Shown here one piece after another: positions 8,928-18,376 of a stretch of 64,000 nucleotides of DNA. The first letter of the stretch is position 1; each line of letters begins with the position of its first letter. The position numbers were made by a program, and so were the translations under genes. Source of the DNA: Nonlabens agnitus (GTDB taxonomy: Bacteria > Bacteroidota > Bacteroidia > Flavobacteriales > Flavobacteriaceae); the NCBI RefSeq assembly GCF_002994045.1, contig NZ_MQUC01000003.1:3014501-3078500 (forward strand), in the 5' to 3' direction. The notes beneath the pieces were generated by a model that was given only the letters and a program-made list of their open reading frames with translations, made no database searches and was not told where the DNA came from.

Positions 8928-10841
8928 ATGTCTATATTTCAACGTAATATGTCGCTTACCGGCGAGCCGCCTAAATCGCTCACCGCTGGTCAAAAGATCT
9001 TCACAGCCTTAGGGTTGTTTGGCTTGGCCATTTTGATTCTAGCCAATTTCAACCTGAGTTTTCCCAATAAAACGCTGTGGCTGTCCATTGCTCTAGGTAG
9101 CATATTTGCTGGAGTCGTTGGGTTTGCCTGGTCTGCGTATGCTGGCAAAAGCGCAGGAATCAAGAATGATGGTGTCTGGTTCAAATCGATTTCCAGTCGT
9201 GGTTTCTGGGCGTGGTGTGCCATACTCGCATTTAGCGGATTTTATGTCATACTCTATTTTTATCCGCAGTATTTGGGACTGGTTCAAGATGGAGATAACA
9301 CTGGAGTGATTGCCTTGTTTGATCCTTTGTCCTATTTCCTAAATGGTGGACCAGCGAGCCAGTGGTTTGTCTACGGTACGTTATACACGATTGCCATTCT
9401 TTCCTTTGGGATCAAGTTTATCTGGAAATACCGCCACAATAGATATGAAATGATACGCACCGGTAGTGTGATGTTTTTCCAGACAGCCTTTGCGTTTATC
9501 ATCCCTGAAATCATGACAGGTTTGAACAAGCCGTATTATGATTTTAAAAATATCTGGCCATTGAACTACGATCTGTTTAATGGATATAAAATAGATGAGT
9601 TTTTACGTGCTGGGAATTTTGGGGTTGCGATGCTGATTTTTGGTGTGGCATCTATTTTTGTGATCACACCTATTCTTACCTACAAATACGGGAAACGCTG
9701 GTATTGTAGCTGGGTTTGTGGCTGCGGTGGTCTGGCAGAAACTGCTGGAGATTCCTTTAGACAACTATCCAATAAAAAGAAATACGCTTGGAACGTCGAG
9801 CGATGGGTCATTCACAGCGTGGTCGTATTTGCTGTGGTCATGACGACCGCAGTAGTGTACTCGTATTTAAAAGGAAATGAATCGGCGAGCAGTATAGGTA
9901 GCTGGAATGACTTTAGCAACAAAGTGGTTTTTATAGGCGCTCAAGATCAAAAACCAGTTCATGAAGTGGTCCTTGCTGCACAAGAAGCTGGTGCATCACG
10001 TGTGGTTTATCTAGATCGCACCGAAAGTGACACGCCTATAGAATTACAGTCTACAGAAGGTATCAACATCCCATTTGATGTGGTCAAGGAAGAAAATAAT
10101 TCTCAAGGCCTTACCCAGATCATGGACCAACAACAGGCTACGTTATTACCCATGGATCGCAGTAAAGATGATATTTTCATCGAGAAGGGTACAGAAAGTG
10201 TCATTTATGATAACGTCTGGCTAAGCAAGGAATTCTTTGTTTGGGGCGTTGTTGGATTGTTGACTCTGGTTTTTGGTCTAGTGTTTTTATTCCGTCGGGA
10301 ACAGCTTGCCAAAGATGCTAAAATAGGTGCCGTTGCCTACTTTGTGATTGTCATTGGACTATTGCTTTTTACTTATATGGATGGCTCTGGGAAACTCTTT
10401 ATGTTTGAATCCTGGAAGCTTAATCAGTTCTACGGGTTTTTGATAGGCGCTGTGTTTTCTGGAGTGATAGGTACTGGCTTTTATCCCATTTTTGGGAACC
10501 GCGTTTGGTGTCGTTTTGGCTGTCCCATGGCGGCAATCCTAGGCTTTCAACAGCGTATGTTCTCAAGATTTAGAATCACTACCAATGGCGGTCAATGCAT
10601 TTCTTGTGGTAACTGCTCGACGTATTGTGAGATGGGAATCGACGTACGTGCCTATGCCCAGAAAGGTGAGAACATCGTGCGCTCCAGCTGCGTAGGCTGT
10701 GGTATTTGTAGTGCCGTGTGTCCACGTGGTGTCTTGAAATTAGAAAACGGTCCCATGGAAGGTCGCATCAATAGCGAGGCTGTTTTGTTGGGTCAGGATC
10801 CAGATTTGATGGCCTTGTTGAGCGATCACAAATCTGCTTAA
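8928..10841 (+). CDS. Membrane polyferredoxin (NapH/NosR/CcoG-like 4Fe-4S protein)
   Basis: A 637-residue inner-membrane protein. Several transmembrane helices lie in residues about 25-250. The Cys-rich WYCSWVCGCGG motif is near residue 260, a soluble stretch (about 330-420) follows, two more helices come after it, then WCRFGCPMAA near residue 525. Two classical 4Fe-4S sites, CISCGNCSTYC and CVGCGICSAVCPRG, close the protein. This combines the NapH/NosR-type polyferredoxin core with an unusual soluble insert. It sits 82 bp behind the flavoprotein gene and is its likely electron partner. Confidence 0.8.
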   Translation: MSIFQRNMSLTGEPPKSLTAGQKIFTALGLFGLAILILANFNLSFPNKTLWLSIALGSIFAGVVGFAWSAYAGKSAGIKNDGVWFKSISSRGFWAWCAILAFSGFYVILYFYPQYLGLVQDGDNTGVIALFDPLSYFLNGGPASQWFVYGTLYTIAILSFGIKFIWKYRHNRYEMIRTGSVMFFQTAFAFIIPEIMTGLNKPYYDFKNIWPLNYDLFNGYKIDEFLRAGNFGVAMLIFGVASIFVITPILTYKYGKRWYCSWVCGCGGLAETAGDSFRQLSNKKKYAWNVERWVIHSVVVFAVVMTTAVVYSYLKGNESASSIGSWNDFSNKVVFIGAQDQKPVHEVVLAAQEAGASRVVYLDRTESDTPIELQSTEGINIPFDVVKEENNSQGLTQIMDQQQATLLPMDRSKDDIFIEKGTESVIYDNVWLSKEFFVWGVVGLLTLVFGLVFLFRREQLAKDAKIGAVAYFVIVIGLLLFTYMDGSGKLFMFESWKLNQFYGFLIGAVFSGVIGTGFYPIFGNRVWCRFGCPMAAILGFQQRMFSRFRITTNGGQCISCGNCSTYCEMGIDVRAYAQKGENIVRSSCVGCGICSAVCPRGVLKLENGPMEGRINSEAVLLGQDPDLMALLSDHKSA

Positions 10842-10881
10842 AGAACCGTTGATTTTATTTTGCAGAAAACTGTTTAGAGAG

Positions 10882-10901
10882 TTCGCTTTCGCGAAAGCGA
10901 A
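10882..10901. repeat. Palindromic repeat, copy 4
   Basis: Perfect 20-bp copy in the gap after the polyferredoxin gene. Confidence 0.9.
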
Positions 10902-10989
10902 TACATCATCCATCATTTTCTAGACATCAGATTTTCTAAGTTCCTTAACTGCCTTGCCTTTATTTTGTTTCTTAATTAGAAGTAAAATC

Positions 10990-11043
10990 ATGAAAAAGAC
11001 AGTCATAACAACAGGAGCAGCCAGTGGTTATGCCGCGAAGTAA
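10990..11043 (+). pseudogene. Possible remnant of a short-chain dehydrogenase N-terminus
   Basis: A 17-codon frame, MKKTVITTGAASGYAAK then stop, resembles the start of a short-chain dehydrogenase (TGxxSGIG loop) but stops immediately after it. It could also be a small unrelated peptide. The gap 10842-11095 holds otherwise only a palindrome copy and the terminator hairpin. Confidence 0.25.
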
Positions 11044-11077
11044 TCTTGAGATTGACTTGATAGAATATTGAAAAGTG

Positions 11078-11113
11078 AAGCTGTGGTCTAAAGGTTTAGA
11101 CCGCAGCTTTTTC
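11078..11113. terminator. Terminator hairpin overlapping the ypdA stop
   Basis: A stem of about 15 bp (AAGCTGTGGTCTAAA paired with TTTAGACCGCAGCTT, one wobble) followed by a T run on the plus strand. The stop codon of the minus-strand ypdA gene lies in it, so it can serve both directions. Confidence 0.6.
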
Positions 11114-12073
11114 TTTGGTCTTGATATCTTCTATGATCATGGAAGCATGCACACGGCTATTTTCTATAAACCATTTATGCGTTTCTTTACCGCCACAAAT
11201 AACACCTGCTAGATAAACATTCTCAACATTGGTTTCCATGGTGTTCTCATCATACTTAGGTATCATCTTGTCACCTTGCAGGTCGATTCTCATCATGGTT
11301 AGAAAGGCAAAATTAGGCTTGTAGCCAGTTAACGCCACCACAAAATCATTCTCCAGATCAATCGATTCTCCATTATGGGAAATGGTGATTTCATCTTCTT
11401 TTATTTCGGTAATTTCTGAATTGAAGTAAGCTTTGATGCTACCTTCCTTAATGCGGTTTTCAATGTCTGGCTTGACCCAGTATTTCACTCGCTCTCCTAT
11501 GGATTCACCACGTATCACCATCGTAACATCACCACCTTTACGGTAAATTTCAAGAGCAGCATCTACGGCACTATTACTGGCTCCAACGACAGCTACTTTC
11601 TGGAAGGCATACAAATGCGGATCATCATAATAATGCGTGACCTTTTTGAGGTCCTCGCCAGGTAATTTGAGTTTGTTGGGTATGTCGTAAAAACCGGTTG
11701 CAATGATGATGTTTTGAGCGTACCATTTCCCTTTGTCGGTGATGACTTCAAATAAATCGTTGTTGTTCACTTTAAGGGCTTTCTCAAAAAGGGAAATGTT
11801 CAGCTTATTGGAGGTAGCAATGCGGCGGTAATATTCTAAAGCCTCTTGTTTGCTGGGTTTGGCTTCTTTAGAAATAAATGGAATTTCATCAATTTCCAGT
11901 TTCTCACTGGTAGAGAAGAAATGCATATTTGTAGGGTAGTGATATAAGGAGTTGACAATAGGACCTTTCTCAACAACTACATAATTTAGGCCTGCTTTTT
12001 TAGCCTCTAGCGCGCAAGCAATACCTATAGGTCCAGCTCCAATAATTAATACATCATAAATCTTTGCATCCAT
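11096..12073 (-). CDS. ypdA: YpdA-type bacillithiol disulfide reductase
   Basis: A 325-residue flavoprotein. The FAD loop IIGAGPIGIACALEAKKAG is at residue 10, YPTNMHFFSTSEKLEI near residue 47, the NAD(P) loop VVGASNSAVDAALE near residue 165 and YLAGVICGGKETHKWFIENSR near the C-terminus. These are the marks of YpdA, the NADPH-dependent reductase of oxidised bacillithiol found in Firmicutes and Bacteroidota. There is no CxxC active site, as expected for this family. It acts in cytoplasmic redox repair. Confidence 0.85.
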   Translation of the reverse strand: MDAKIYDVLIIGAGPIGIACALEAKKAGLNYVVVEKGPIVNSLYHYPTNMHFFSTSEKLEIDEIPFISKEAKPSKQEALEYYRRIATSNKLNISLFEKALKVNNNDLFEVITDKGKWYAQNIIIATGFYDIPNKLKLPGEDLKKVTHYYDDPHLYAFQKVAVVGASNSAVDAALEIYRKGGDVTMVIRGESIGERVKYWVKPDIENRIKEGSIKAYFNSEITEIKEDEITISHNGESIDLENDFVVALTGYKPNFAFLTMMRIDLQGDKMIPKYDENTMETNVENVYLAGVICGGKETHKWFIENSRVHASMIIEDIKTKEKAAV

Positions 12074-12155
12074 AATGGTAAAGATAATGGCTGATTCACA
12101 GCTAAGTCAAAAAGAAAGGTAAAAACAATCGCTAAACCTATAGTAATCTCAAAAG

Positions 12156-12590
12156 CTATTCTTGTCGGCGCATTTCTGCCTGTCTCATAGACATACCGTC
12201 AATGATTTCAAATAATTCTTTTGAACTGATGGGTTCATCGCGTTCCTCTTTGACGGTACCGTCTAGACCAATGAGTACGACTTTAAATCGATCATCCTTT
12301 TGCATGAATTCTGTAAAGAGATCTGTAGTGGCATTCCATTTTTCAGATTTTGCTCCAGTAAAATCGTTCAATCTCACCTCGCTGGGCAATACTTGATACA
12401 TTAGTAACTTTCGCTCTTCACAACCTACGCTGGCTTCCTTAAGATCAGAAATCTGCTTGCGGTACTCTGTTGCATCTGAACCATTATTGAATACTAGAAT
12501 CAATCGGTTTTTCCATTGATGCGTTTTAAGATCTTGAGAGTTCATAGTGGCTGTGATTAGGATGAGTTTGTAGAAAAGAAATTTGCTCAT
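12156..12590 (-). CDS. DUF4174 domain protein
   Basis: A 144-residue protein with WKNRLILVFNNG near the N-terminus, FKVVLIGLDGTVKEE and the C-terminal ELFEIIDGMSMRQAEMRRQ, the pattern of DUF4174, a small thioredoxin-like family of unknown function. The first residues (MSKFLFYKLILITATM) look like a signal peptide, which suggests export. It lies between ypdA and rsmA, separated from both by more than 80 bp. The function is not known. Confidence 0.7.
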   Translation of the reverse strand: MSKFLFYKLILITATMNSQDLKTHQWKNRLILVFNNGSDATEYRKQISDLKEASVGCEERKLLMYQVLPSEVRLNDFTGAKSEKWNATTDLFTEFMQKDDRFKVVLIGLDGTVKEERDEPISSKELFEIIDGMSMRQAEMRRQE

Positions 12591-12704
12591 ACCTTAAATG
12601 TAACCTATGAACTTGAGATCAACACGCTGCTTAACGCAGATTTAATGCTCCATCAATGAGGCTGCTGCTGAGACGGTCGATCAATGTTATGATACACCGA
12701 TCCT

Positions 12705-13544
12705 TTAGGACAAGGCCTCAATTTCTGTAGTCAAATCCACAAATTCCTGAACTGATATTTGCTCTGGCCTCAAATCAAATATCTCACGTTCCCTCATATC
12801 ATCTGGTAAGTCCATAGATTTCAAGGAATTTCTTAGGGTCTTGCGTCGCTGGTTAAATGCCAGTTTTACAACTTGTCTAAGCTTGTCATAAGAGCAGGAG
12901 AGCTGGTCGTGATTGGGCTTTCGCTTGAGCGATAACACACCGCTATGTACTCGTGGCGGCGGATCAAAAACTTCTGGACCTACCGTAAAAAGATATTCAG
13001 CATCATAATAAGCTTGCGTCAAAACCGATAGGATTCCATAGGTTTTTGAGCCGTGCTGCGCGCAAATGCGCTGCGCCACTTCTTTTTGAAACATCCCACC
13101 AAATTCAGGAATCTGATCCCGATTTTCAACTGTTTTGAAAACGATTTGAGTACTAATATTATATGGGAAATTACCTATGATCGCAAACGGTTGGTCACCA
13201 TAAATCTCCGTCAAATCCTTTTGCAAAAAGTCTGTTTCAATAACTTCAAAAGTTTGAGGCGTCACAATTTTTGCATGCTCAATAGGAAAGGAATGTTTGA
13301 GATACACCACAGATTCGCTGTCCAGTTCCAGCGCGGTAACCTTAATGCCTTTTCTTATAACGTGTTTTGTAAGGACACCTGTTCCAGGACCTATTTCCAG
13401 CACTTGATCGTAGCCTTCATAAGAAAGCGAGTCTGCAATCTGTATGGCGACGTTTTCATCCTTGAGAAAGTGTTGTCCCAGATGCTTTTTGGCGGTAACG
13501 CCTTTATCCTGTGTGGTGTATTTTTTAAATTGCTTTTTAGCCAA
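12705..13544 (-). CDS. rsmA: 16S rRNA (adenine1518/1519-N6) dimethyltransferase RsmA
   Basis: A 279-residue KsgA/RsmA enzyme that dimethylates two adenines in the 3' end of 16S rRNA using [19 protein letters not shown] near residue 18, the SAM loop [11 protein letters not shown] near residue 49 and the catalytic [10 protein letters not shown] motif near residue 123 are all present, and the RRKTLRNSL region lies near residue 235. Length is normal. It follows the DUF4286 gene by 20 bp on the same strand and closes the serS-TPR-DUF4286-rsmA run. Confidence 0.95.
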   Translation of the reverse strand: MAKKQFKKYTTQDKGVTAKKHLGQHFLKDENVAIQIADSLSYEGYDQVLEIGPGTGVLTKHVIRKGIKVTALELDSESVVYLKHSFPIEHAKIVTPQTFEVIETDFLQKDLTEIYGDQPFAIIGNFPYNISTQIVFKTVENRDQIPEFGGMFQKEVAQRICAQHGSKTYGILSVLTQAYYDAEYLFTVGPEVFDPPPRVHSGVLSLKRKPNHDQLSCSYDKLRQVVKLAFNQRRKTLRNSLKSMDLPDDMREREIFDLRPEQISVQEFVDLTTEIEALS

Positions 13545-13564
13545 ATCTTGGTTTTCTAACCTAA

Positions 13565-13894
13565 TTAATTCATGTTTCCAGTCACTCGATATTCATCGAT
13601 CATATCCAGTTCTGTCCTAAAAGAGAGCACTCTGTCCCCAAATTTCTTGATGGCTTCCTGGCGCAATGCCGGTGCGTGCTTCTCATAGTATAGTTCCAAT
13701 GCCTCACGGCTGGAAGCTTTATATTGAATGGAAAAAGTACTGCTGCCATCTTGCTCTTCTACCATGACCCTAGTCAATCGCGCGTCCATAAACAAGCCAG
13801 TGCCCAACACCTGTGCGATGTGCTCACGCGTCCATTCCAGCCATTCTTTTTCCAGTGATTGTGCCATGTTACTGGTCACGTTGTAAATTACCAT
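13565..13894 (-). CDS. DUF4286 family protein
   Basis: A small cytoplasmic protein (109 residues from the chosen ATG at 13894, [21 protein letters not shown]). An ATG 30 bp upstream would run into the preceding TPR gene, so the inner start with a 4-bp gap is preferred. The pattern [16 protein letters not shown] and [28 protein letters not shown] marks DUF4286, a ferredoxin-fold-like family of unknown function that sits beside rsmA in many Bacteroidota. Confidence 0.8.
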   Translation of the reverse strand: MVIYNVTSNMAQSLEKEWLEWTREHIAQVLGTGLFMDARLTRVMVEEQDGSSTFSIQYKASSREALELYYEKHAPALRQEAIKKFGDRVLSFRTELDMIDEYRVTGNMN

Positions 13895-13898
13895 GTAC

Positions 13899-15689
13899 TT
13901 ATATTTCGCTAGTTTCAAAATCACCTCTTAACCTGCGGTAGCGACGTCTGGCATCAATAAAAAAGATACTGTCTGCATGGTTGTAGATGATTTTCTCATA
14001 AATCTTTTGAGCCTCTTCTTGTTGCTGCAATTCTTCTTCCAGCAGCATTCCCAAGCGGTAGAGAGCATCGTCTGCCAGGATTCCATCGCCGAAGTTGTCT
14101 ATAATCGACCTATAATTTTCTTGTGCTTTTTGCCATTTCCCATCCAGTTCAAACAACTTTGCCTGTTGTAAAAGCGCCTCGTCTTCTATGTCGTCTCCTT
14201 TGTGCTCTTGCAATAAGGCCTCGTAGAGAGATAAGGCCTCCTGATTTTTGTTTTGATATTGTTTTAGTTCCGCTTTCGCGAAAGCTTTCAACGCAACAAA
14301 CGTCGTGTCATATAAAGAGTGATCACTTATGGTCAGGCTTAATTGCATGGCGTCGTTTGCGATCAACTTACTGGTCGCACCACGCAAGACTTTGAGTTGC
14401 GTCAGGCTCCACTTAAAATCACCCTGAAAATAACTGGTACGCGCCACCTTGAACTGGGATTCTTGGGCGATTTCAGAATCTGGTAGGTCATTTTGTATCT
14501 GGCTGTACAAAATGAGGGCACGATTGAATTGCTCCTGCAACACGAGAATATCTGCCAGTAGCATTTTTACTTCTGCCTTTTGAAAGCTGGCTAGTTTTTG
14601 TTGCTCCAGCGCTGTCAACAGATCAATTCCCTGCTGGTAATCACCAGATTTGAACGCCATAAAGTTGGCATAATCCAGCTGTAGTAAAAAGGATTCTTCT
14701 GCTTTACCATACTGTTCCAGCATGGATTCATACTTTGTTTTTATTACTGTGTAGTCTGTAACTTGGGTGTTTGCCGTTTCAATTTTGAGTTGTAGCACTT
14801 GAGCGAGATATCTAATACGCTCCACCTGGCTGGTCTCGATAATGTATTGCAGAATATTTTGTGCCGCTAGATCGTCATTCTCTTCATTTGCTGTGGCAGC
14901 CAGATCCAGTAAGCCAAAAATATTTTCCTTAGTCCGATTATAAATCGCCTTTTCCTGGATAAAGGCCGCGTTAAAATCCTTTTGCTGCACAAACAGCCAA
15001 CTCAAGATCTGATTGTACAATAGTTTGGGTTCTTTACGCAGGCGCAGTAACAAAGCTTTACGTAGTGCCTGGTTACTTTCTGTAGCAGCATCGTCAGTAA
15101 CATACTGTGAGAACACTGCCTGAATGCGCGGCACGATCTGCTCATTATTTTCCATGAGGTCGATGTATTTTTCAAACATCAACTCCAGCTCACCTTGCTC
15201 ACCATACAGCCTTGCGGTCTGGAAGTTGTAGTCCATACTGGGATCTACTTTCATGGTGCGCTCATAACTTTCTATGGCTTCTTTAAGAAGACTGCGTCTT
15301 TCAAATGACTGTGCAATGTTGTATCCATATTTAGGAATGGAATCAATTTGCTGTATTGCGATTTGATAATAATTGCTAGCAAGACTGTCTTTGCCTTGCA
15401 GACTGGCGTTGTAACCTTTTTCTATAGGGAACAAGAGCTTGTTGTAGGCCGTTTTTTCACCTGTGTCCAATAAACTATCTGCACGTTGATAATTTTCCAA
15501 CTGTTGCTGGAAACCTACCATGCGAAATAGGATATTAAAATTCCGATTGTTGGTAGCATACGCCTTTGCATATATGGCATAGGCTTTTTCATATTCTCCT
15601 TGATCTGCATAGTTGTCTGCCAGTTGCAAGTTTTGGGCATGACCCAAATTGGTAAAGGACATTATGAGAAAAAGAAAGATATACTTCAT
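13899..15689 (-). CDS. Secreted TPR-repeat protein
   Basis: A 596-residue protein with a signal peptide (MKYIFLFLIMSFTNLGHAQ) and helical repeats of tetratricopeptide type along its length, for example YADQGEYEKAYAIYAKAYAT at the start and WQKAQENYRSIIDNFGDGILADDALYRLG near the end. It is likely a periplasmic scaffold protein. It lies between serS and DUF4286 in the same direction, a conserved flavobacterial order. A palindromic repeat copy is read in frame as part of KAFAKAE. The exact role is unknown. Confidence 0.75.
   Translation of the reverse strand: MKYIFLFLIMSFTNLGHAQNLQLADNYADQGEYEKAYAIYAKAYATNNRNFNILFRMVGFQQQLENYQRADSLLDTGEKTAYNKLLFPIEKGYNASLQGKDSLASNYYQIAIQQIDSIPKYGYNIAQSFERRSLLKEAIESYERTMKVDPSMDYNFQTARLYGEQGELELMFEKYIDLMENNEQIVPRIQAVFSQYVTDDAATESNQALRKALLLRLRKEPKLLYNQILSWLFVQQKDFNAAFIQEKAIYNRTKENIFGLLDLAATANEENDDLAAQNILQYIIETSQVERIRYLAQVLQLKIETANTQVTDYTVIKTKYESMLEQYGKAEESFLLQLDYANFMAFKSGDYQQGIDLLTALEQQKLASFQKAEVKMLLADILVLQEQFNRALILYSQIQNDLPDSEIAQESQFKVARTSYFQGDFKWSLTQLKVLRGATSKLIANDAMQLSLTISDHSLYDTTFVALKAFAKAELKQYQNKNQEALSLYEALLQEHKGDDIEDEALLQQAKLFELDGKWQKAQENYRSIIDNFGDGILADDALYRLGMLLEEELQQQEEAQKIYEKIIYNHADSIFFIDARRRYRRLRGDFETSEI
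14271..14285. repeat. Palindromic repeat, copy 5 (inside the TPR gene)
   Basis: CGCTTTCGCGAAAGC inside the TPR gene, read there as AFAKA. Confidence 0.75.
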
Positions 15690-15695
15690 ATAGTT

Positions 15696-16967
15696 CTAAT
15701 CTATGCGATCAAACCCGCAATAGGGTATGAGTACTTTAGGTATGTTGATGTGGTCTTCTTCTTGGAAATTTTCTAGAATGGAAGCCAAAATGCGTGGTAA
15801 CGCCAGTGCGCTACCGTTCAACGTATGAGCCAATTCTGTGCCATTATCACCGTTTCTGTATCTCAATTTCAAACGATTGGCCTGGAAGGTCTTAAAATTT
15901 GATACGCTACTTACTTCCAACCATTTTTCCTGTGCGGTGCTGTAGACCTCAAAATCGTAAGTAAGTGTAGAGGTGAAACCTAGATCGCCACCGCAAAGAC
16001 GTAAAATTCTATAAGGTAACTCCAGTTCTTCCAAAATTCCCTTGACATGAACGACCATCGCGTCAAGCGCGCTATCGCTTTGATCTGGATGCTCAATTCT
16101 GAGGATTTCAACCTTGTCAAATTGATGCAGTCTGTTAAGTCCGCGTACATGTGCTCCATAACTACCAGCCTCACGACGGAAACATGGTGTGTAACCTGTC
16201 ATCGCAATAGGCAGATCTTTTTGTTCCAATAAATCACCACGATATAGATTTGTAATAGGAACTTCTGCTGTAGGTATCAAATAAAGATCGTCTATACCTA
16301 CATGATACATTTGACCTTCCTTGTCTGGCAGCTGTCCAGTTCCATAACCACTTTCTTCATTGACTAGGTGAGGCACCTGCATTTCTTCATAACCAGCTGC
16401 GGTGTTTTTATCCAGAAAATAGTTGATCAAGGCACGCTGTAATCTGGCACCTTTTCTTTTATAAACTGGGAAACCAGCACCTGTGATTTTATTACCCAAT
16501 TCAAAATCAATGATATCGTATTTCTTTGCAAGTTCCCAGTGCGGCTGCGCGTTCCCTACCAGGGTTGGAATCGTGCCATGTTGAGAAACAACCTCGTTAT
16601 CTTCATCGCTGTTTCCAGCAGGAACGCTTTCTTGTGGTATGTTGGGAATTAAATAAAGAACAGACTGCAATCCTTCAACGGCGTTGTTGAGCTGCTCGCT
16701 CAGGTCCTTTGATTTTTCCTTTAGTTCTCCGGTTTGTGCTTTGAGATTGTTGGCTTCTTCTGCCTTTCCAGATTTGAATAGATTTCCTATTTCCTTAGAT
16801 AACAGATTGCTTTTTGCCAGCGTCTCGTCCAGTTGAGTTTGCAAGGAACGACGTTTTTCATCCATCGCGATCGCTTTTTCAAGAAGCGGTGCGGCGTCGA
16901 TATTTCTCTTTTTTAATGCTTTTACAAAGTCATCTTTATGCTCACGAATGGCTGCAATCTGTAACAT
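15696..16967 (-). CDS. serS: Seryl-tRNA synthetase
   Basis: A 423-residue class II aminoacyl-tRNA synthetase that charges tRNA-Ser. The N-terminal coiled-coil arm (residues about 30-105) is followed by TAEVPITNLY, motif 2 as TPCFRREAGSYGAHVRGLNR near residue 262 and motif 3 as NGSALALPRILASILEN near residue 385. Length and order are normal. It sits 6 bp upstream of the TPR gene and is probably co-transcribed with it. Confidence 0.95.
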   Translation of the reverse strand: MLQIAAIREHKDDFVKALKKRNIDAAPLLEKAIAMDEKRRSLQTQLDETLAKSNLLSKEIGNLFKSGKAEEANNLKAQTGELKEKSKDLSEQLNNAVEGLQSVLYLIPNIPQESVPAGNSDEDNEVVSQHGTIPTLVGNAQPHWELAKKYDIIDFELGNKITGAGFPVYKRKGARLQRALINYFLDKNTAAGYEEMQVPHLVNEESGYGTGQLPDKEGQMYHVGIDDLYLIPTAEVPITNLYRGDLLEQKDLPIAMTGYTPCFRREAGSYGAHVRGLNRLHQFDKVEILRIEHPDQSDSALDAMVVHVKGILEELELPYRILRLCGGDLGFTSTLTYDFEVYSTAQEKWLEVSSVSNFKTFQANRLKLRYRNGDNGTELAHTLNGSALALPRILASILENFQEEDHINIPKVLIPYCGFDRID

Positions 16968-17035
16968 GGGAATCGTTAAATAGTAAGTGTCAAAATTACT
17001 ATTTCTATCAAGAAAAATAGCAGGTAATCACTGCT

Positions 17036-18376
17036 TTACTTACTTGGTGGCTTTGGGCGATCATATCCAGGAGACGGTAGGATCCATTCATGGTGTTTGA
17101 ACTGGTCCCATTCTGTAGCGGCGATATCGACAGTAGGATCTGTAAATTGTGAGGGACGCCTACCATTAATGCCTACTTGAGCGTCAATGTAAACCGCAAT
17201 ATCCTCGCCTTTTGCTTTGTATTCCTGTTTTAGTTTTTGTGCAAATTGCCACATAAAATCGGGCTTGCTTTGTACAGATCTTTCCTGTTTACTTGACAAG
17301 TAATTGCTAAGGTTCACAATGCTGCGATCGCCTGTATCCTTATTTTGAACGATGAACGTTGCGCGACCGGTACGGCTGCGCAGCATCATGCGCCAGCTTA
17401 ATCGGTGGCCTTCTTCAGTCCAGAAAACGTCATCTTTTATAGTCCAGTGACGTAGAGGTAACAATAGCATCACGACAAGAAAAATACTTCCAGCAGCAAG
17501 AATGACATTGCGATATTTTGGAACGATGATCTCGCCCTTATCATAAAATGGTTTTTTCCATAAGAACCACTGGTGCACCTTTTGTACTGAAAAGAAAAAA
17601 AATAGGAACGATAGTGCCATATAGGGAAAGATTCCAATCTTGAACACCACGCTGTTGAACAAGTGAAAGAAAATCGATGCCGCAACGGCGATCCATCTGG
17701 TTCTTTTCCACAAAAGAAAGGGTACGATCAATAAATCAAACGTCAACCCGAAATATTTTATCGCCTCATGCGCCCATTCATATTGAAGGATATCCCAGTT
17801 CTTACCACGCGTACTCATCAAATATCTAGGGAAGCTGCCGTCCAACCAGTCTGGATAAAACTTGGCTACCGTAGCATATGCATACACGATCCATATCAAG
17901 CCTATGATAAAGACATAGATACCACGCGACATGTGTTCTCTTTTTATGCTTGGATCTATTGTGCTGTCCACAGATACCGACCTATGCGCTGGCAAGAAAA
18001 TCATAATATAATTGAGCAGCATCAATAGGTAGCAGTGGTTATTATAGCTGGATTTTTGCAACAAATACACATAAGTCCAAGTAATGGCATAGTAGGTAAT
18101 GGCGATGCGGTATTTATAACCTACCATTACCATAAGACCAGCAACGCCCATGACACTGTAAAAAACATACATCCAATTGCCGGGCAGCGGTTCCAAAAAC
18201 TCAAAACCTATGAACGTAAATGTAAATTCAGGCTCTATAAACTGGCGTCTTACCATTCCGGTTGCAATGGATCCAAAAGCCTCACAAGCCAAGAGCAACC
18301 CAAAAATGATTCTAAAAGCGACCAGAGCAGAATTATCTACCTGTTTAAACAGCCACGAATTAAGAGTTGCTCGCAT
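17036..18376 (-). CDS. HTTM domain membrane protein (vitamin K-dependent gamma-carboxylase-like)
   Basis: A 446-residue membrane protein with several helices in residues about 20-300 and a soluble C-terminal domain. The N-terminus VDNSALVAFRIIFGLLLACEAF and the KFYPDWLDG segment are typical of the HTTM family, related to vitamin K-dependent gamma-carboxylase. Its start overlaps the end of ribF by 17 bp, so the two are translationally linked. The substrate in bacteria is unknown. Confidence 0.75.
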   Translation of the reverse strand: MRATLNSWLFKQVDNSALVAFRIIFGLLLACEAFGSIATGMVRRQFIEPEFTFTFIGFEFLEPLPGNWMYVFYSVMGVAGLMVMVGYKYRIAITYYAITWTYVYLLQKSSYNNHCYLLMLLNYIMIFLPAHRSVSVDSTIDPSIKREHMSRGIYVFIIGLIWIVYAYATVAKFYPDWLDGSFPRYLMSTRGKNWDILQYEWAHEAIKYFGLTFDLLIVPFLLWKRTRWIAVAASIFFHLFNSVVFKIGIFPYMALSFLFFFFSVQKVHQWFLWKKPFYDKGEIIVPKYRNVILAAGSIFLVVMLLLPLRHWTIKDDVFWTEEGHRLSWRMMLRSRTGRATFIVQNKDTGDRSIVNLSNYLSSKQERSVQSKPDFMWQFAQKLKQEYKAKGEDIAVYIDAQVGINGRRPSQFTDPTVDIAATEWDQFKHHEWILPSPGYDRPKPPSK

